From the NCBI GenBank assembly GCA_037190845.1, contig JBBCJI010000022.1, forward strand, positions 1 to 64,000: DNA of 64,000 nucleotides. Direction: 5' to 3'. Origin of the DNA: JBEBVQ01 sp037190845. Its GTDB lineage: Bacteria > Bacteroidota > Bacteroidia > Chitinophagales > Chitinophagaceae. The position numbers were made by a program, and so were the translations under genes. The notes under the pieces were generated by a model, which saw only the letters and a program-made list of their open reading frames with translations, searched no databases and was not told the DNA's origin. Positions within the stretch are counted from its first letter, which is position 1. Each line of letters opens with the position of its first letter. Shown here one piece after another: positions 61,660 to 64,000 of this stretch.

Positions 61660-61740
61660 GTTGTTCTTTGTTACAACCCCTACTTCTGTTAATTGTTTCT
61701 GCTGCGGTTACCCGATTGATGTTATTTGTCATTTAAGACA

Positions 61741-61748
61741 TAACTTTG
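61741..61748 (+). promoter_or_regulatory. -7 promoter element for sppA
   Basis: TAACTTTG is an exact TAnnTTTG match, 36 bp upstream of the ATG; TTG lies about 22 bp upstream. Confidence 0.5.
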
Positions 61749-61784
61749 TTATATGCAGACTTAAACTGCAATAAATCCAATTGT

Positions 61785-63557
61785 ATGAAACAGTTTTTTA
61801 AAATGTTTTTCGCCTCTTTGCTGGCGATGGTTATAGCGGGTGTAATTGTTGTGATTGTTGCTGTGTCGGTTATTGTAGGTGTGGTGTCAAAAGCTACTAC
61901 AAGCAGCAGTAGCAACACTGCTGCTACTTCGGGGGATGTGCTACGGATAGATCTGAAAAAGCAACTGAATGAACAGGGAGAAAATAACTCTCTGGCGGCT
62001 TTTGGAGACGGAAGCAGCTTTACAGCAGGTTTATATGATGCGATCAGAGCTGTAGAAGCTGCCAAAACGGATAATAATATCAAAGGGATTTACATTGAGT
62101 TAGATAATCCGCCCAATAGCTGGGCCACATTGCAGCAGTTACGGGCTGCACTGCTGTCTTTCCGCTCTTCCGGAAAATTCATATACGCCTATGGAGAGTC
62201 TATTTCCCAAAGGGCTTATTATATTGCTACTGCGGCAGACAGTATTTTCCTGAACCCGGTTGGGCATATAGAAATAAACGGTTTGTCCACTAATCTCACC
62301 TTTTTCAAGGGTACGCTGCAAAAACTGGATATCCAGCCGGAAATATTTTATGCAGGCAAGTTCAAGAGTGCTACAGAGCCATTCCGGTCGGATCGCATGA
62401 GTGACGAGAACCGGGCTCAGATCGCGGCCATACAGCAGGATCTGTGGACAGAATTCCTTGCAGGTGTCTCAGGCCGGACAGGGTTAGACACGGCTACGAT
62501 ACAGCAACTGGTGGCGTCCGGCTCTGTGCAATTCCCGACAGATGCCTTGCGATATAAGCTGATACATTCATTGTCTTTCCGGGATGAGGTAGAAGATCTG
62601 ATACGCCGGCGCACAGGTCAGAAAGAGGATGAAAAAATTAAGTACGCAAAGCTGGACGAATATGCACAAACGCAGCAGAAAAAAACAGGAGATACAAGGA
62701 TCGCTGTCTTGTTTGCTCAGGGAGGAATTACGGATGGCACAAAGTCGGAAGATTATCAGATAGCTTCCGAGGATTTTGTAAAAGAGATCCGTAAGATCCG
62801 CCGTAACAATAAAGTGAAGGCTGTTGTTATGCGTGTCAATTCTCCCGGAGGGAGCGCTTTAGCATCTGAAGTGATTTTGCGGGAGTTGAAACTGCTGCAG
62901 AAGAAAAAGCCACTCGTCGTTTCTATGGGAGATGTGGCGGCATCAGGTGGTTATTACATTGCCTGCGGGGCAGACAGTATTTTCGCCATGCCTACAACGA
63001 TTACCGGTAGCATTGGTGTATTTGGCATGTTGTTTAATATTGAAGGGCTTATGAAAAATAAGCTCGGTATTACATTTGATCAGGTGAAGAATGCACCCTA
63101 TGCGGATTTTCCGGCAGCGCATCGCCAACTTACCGTCAATGAGAAAATACGGATGCAACAGTATATAGATACTATTTATGCATTATTTAAAAGCAGGGTC
63201 GTAGATGGACGAAAGCTCCCGGCAGTATTGATAGACAGTATTGCCCAGGGGCGTATATGGAGTGGTACAGATGCGTTTGAATTTGGTCTTGTTGATGGCC
63301 TTGGTAACCTTGACCGTGCACTTGCGAGTGCCGCGGCTAAGGCCGGTATCAAGGATTATACAATAACTACTTACCCCGAGCGGATCGACAAACTGGAAAG
63401 CCTGATGCGTAGATTATCAGAAAGCCCTATGTCTGCAGAAACATATATGCGGCAGGCCTTGGGGGATGATTATAGCTGGTATCAGGAGATAAAAGCACTC
63501 CGGGATATGAATGGAAAAATGATGATGGCACTGCCATTCCGGATAGAAGTAAAGTAA
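61785..63557 (+). CDS. sppA: Signal peptide peptidase SppA, 67K type
   Basis: A 590-residue membrane protease. One N-terminal helix (MFFASLLAMVIAGVIVVIVA) anchors it, with the catalytic part outside. Two tandem S49 domains are present. The general base is K194 in GKFKSATEPF and the nucleophile S387 in AASGGYYIACG, the same split Lys/Ser dyad as E. coli SppA. It degrades leftover signal peptides, a fit with the many exported proteins here. Confidence 0.94.
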   Translation: MKQFFKMFFASLLAMVIAGVIVVIVAVSVIVGVVSKATTSSSSNTAATSGDVLRIDLKKQLNEQGENNSLAAFGDGSSFTAGLYDAIRAVEAAKTDNNIKGIYIELDNPPNSWATLQQLRAALLSFRSSGKFIYAYGESISQRAYYIATAADSIFLNPVGHIEINGLSTNLTFFKGTLQKLDIQPEIFYAGKFKSATEPFRSDRMSDENRAQIAAIQQDLWTEFLAGVSGRTGLDTATIQQLVASGSVQFPTDALRYKLIHSLSFRDEVEDLIRRRTGQKEDEKIKYAKLDEYAQTQQKKTGDTRIAVLFAQGGITDGTKSEDYQIASEDFVKEIRKIRRNNKVKAVVMRVNSPGGSALASEVILRELKLLQKKKPLVVSMGDVAASGGYYIACGADSIFAMPTTITGSIGVFGMLFNIEGLMKNKLGITFDQVKNAPYADFPAAHRQLTVNEKIRMQQYIDTIYALFKSRVVDGRKLPAVLIDSIAQGRIWSGTDAFEFGLVDGLGNLDRALASAAAKAGIKDYTITTYPERIDKLESLMRRLSESPMSAETYMRQALGDDYSWYQEIKALRDMNGKMMMALPFRIEVK

Positions 63558-63646
63558 ATTGTTTAATCGTTGAGACGTTTTTGTTGAGTGAATAAACGAT
63601 CCGGCAGTTCAGCGATTTGTCAATTCAATAATTAAGAGATTATTCT

Positions 63647-64000
63647 GTGCAAAGAGAGTGCATTTCAGTATTTGATATTTTCAAGATTGGCATCGGTCCC
63701 AGTAGTTCACATACGCTTGGCCCGTGGCGTGCGGCGCAGCGTTTCCTGGATGGATTAAGGCAGACAGCCGGAGGCAGCCTGGAACAGGTTGTCTCGGTGC
63801 GTGTGCTATTATACGGTTCGCTGGCAAAGACAGGTGTTGGGCATGGTACGGATATTGCTGTGATCCTCGGGCTGGCAGGTGATGACCCGGTTACATTCGA
63901 TGTAAATAGTATTAATGACAAGATTTTGCAGATCGGCACGGAGCGGAAAATGATGCTTGGTGGCGAAACTGAGATTTCGTTTGATCCGGCTGAAGATGTT
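63647..64000 (+). CDS. sdaA: L-serine ammonia-lyase (partial, N-terminal part)
   Basis: A GTG at 63647 opens a frame running off the window (118 codons). It begins MQRECISVFDIFKIGIGPSS, followed by SHTLGPWRAAQRFL, the classic opening of the iron-sulphur L-serine dehydratase beta domain. The next upstream in-frame codon set contains a stop at 63629, so GTG is the only sensible start. The enzyme converts serine to pyruvate and ammonia. The catalytic cysteines lie beyond the window. Confidence 0.9.
   Translation, partial: MQRECISVFDIFKIGIGPSSSHTLGPWRAAQRFLDGLRQTAGGSLEQVVSVRVLLYGSLAKTGVGHGTDIAVILGLAGDDPVTFDVNSINDKILQIGTERKMMLGGETEISFDPAEDV

Noticed and set aside
1..64000. CRISPR arrays, rRNA operons, prophage or integrative-element modules
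   Set aside because: No direct-repeat arrays, no rRNA-like sequence, and no integrase, capsid, terminase or conjugation genes were seen.

Overview
The window reads as a Bacteroidota chromosome, most likely a Chitinophagaceae-type soil or plant bacterium; the genus cannot be fixed from sequence alone. The signs are six proteins built like type IX secretion substrates (two C-terminal signals of type B, three of type A, one running off the left edge), carboxypeptidase-regulatory/TonB receptor architecture, a FecI/FecR/STN signalling operon, a SecA of about 1100 residues, start codons without Shine-Dalgarno sequences, and many exact matches to the Bacteroidota -7 promoter element TAnnTTTG. I see no prophage, no CRISPR array, no rRNA and no intact insertion sequence.

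Layout. 1-13033 (minus strand): four large secreted or adhesin-like proteins and one AsmA-like membrane protein. 13321-15905 (plus): TPR histidine kinase and response regulator. 15955-22303 (minus): housekeeping genes rimO and der, an RlpA-like protein, a DEAD-box helicase and an acyl-CoA dehydrogenase. 22419-24823: accessory patch with a REP-transposase remnant and its REP pair, a YoeB/YefM toxin-antitoxin pair, an ECF sigma factor with a small membrane partner, and a 283-bp element bounded by perfect 21-bp inverted repeats. 24824-30280 (minus): a Pro-rich hypothetical, a homogentisate dioxygenase-like protein, a TonB receptor and a GLQ-AGVxN repeat protein. 30325-34865 (minus): efp, accB, accC, rmlB and rmlA in one gene run. 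35082-38680 (plus): glyA and a 733-residue protein with a possible His/Cys protease-like C-terminus. 39046-41754 (minus): a second TPR kinase/regulator pair. 42021-46312 (plus): two tandem seven-repeat SBBP proteins. 46569-49937: an amino-acid dehydrogenase preceded by a Cys-codon leader peptide and a tRNA-Cys-like gene, a sterol-desaturase family enzyme, and a divergent Rrf2 regulator. 50075-53403 (minus): sigma, FecR and an STN-repeat protein. 53583-64000: secA, a small secreted repeat protein, rlmI, an M1 aminopeptidase, sppA and the start of an L-serine dehydratase.

Most unusual points. (1) Five intergenic sites carry hairpins built from 9-bp words of the form NNNRATGTG, with words shared between loci and sometimes reordered or inserted whole. 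(2) A tRNA-Cys-like gene with non-standard features is followed by a 21-residue ORF with four consecutive Cys codons, a terminator-like hairpin and a possible competing pairing, which is the layout of a transcription attenuator. (3) EF-P has Arg at residue 32, the position rhamnosylated in EarP-type EF-P, and lies in the same gene run as rmlB and rmlA. (4) A FecI/FecR operon whose STN-bearing member is a repeat protein rather than a TonB receptor. (5) A conserved-looking secreted protein with a clan-CD-like His/Cys arrangement.

Three genes (both kinases and the first sigma factor) appear to start at TTG, because a promoter lies downstream of, or on top of, every alternative upstream start. 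All family assignments rest on reading motifs by eye; no database search was run.
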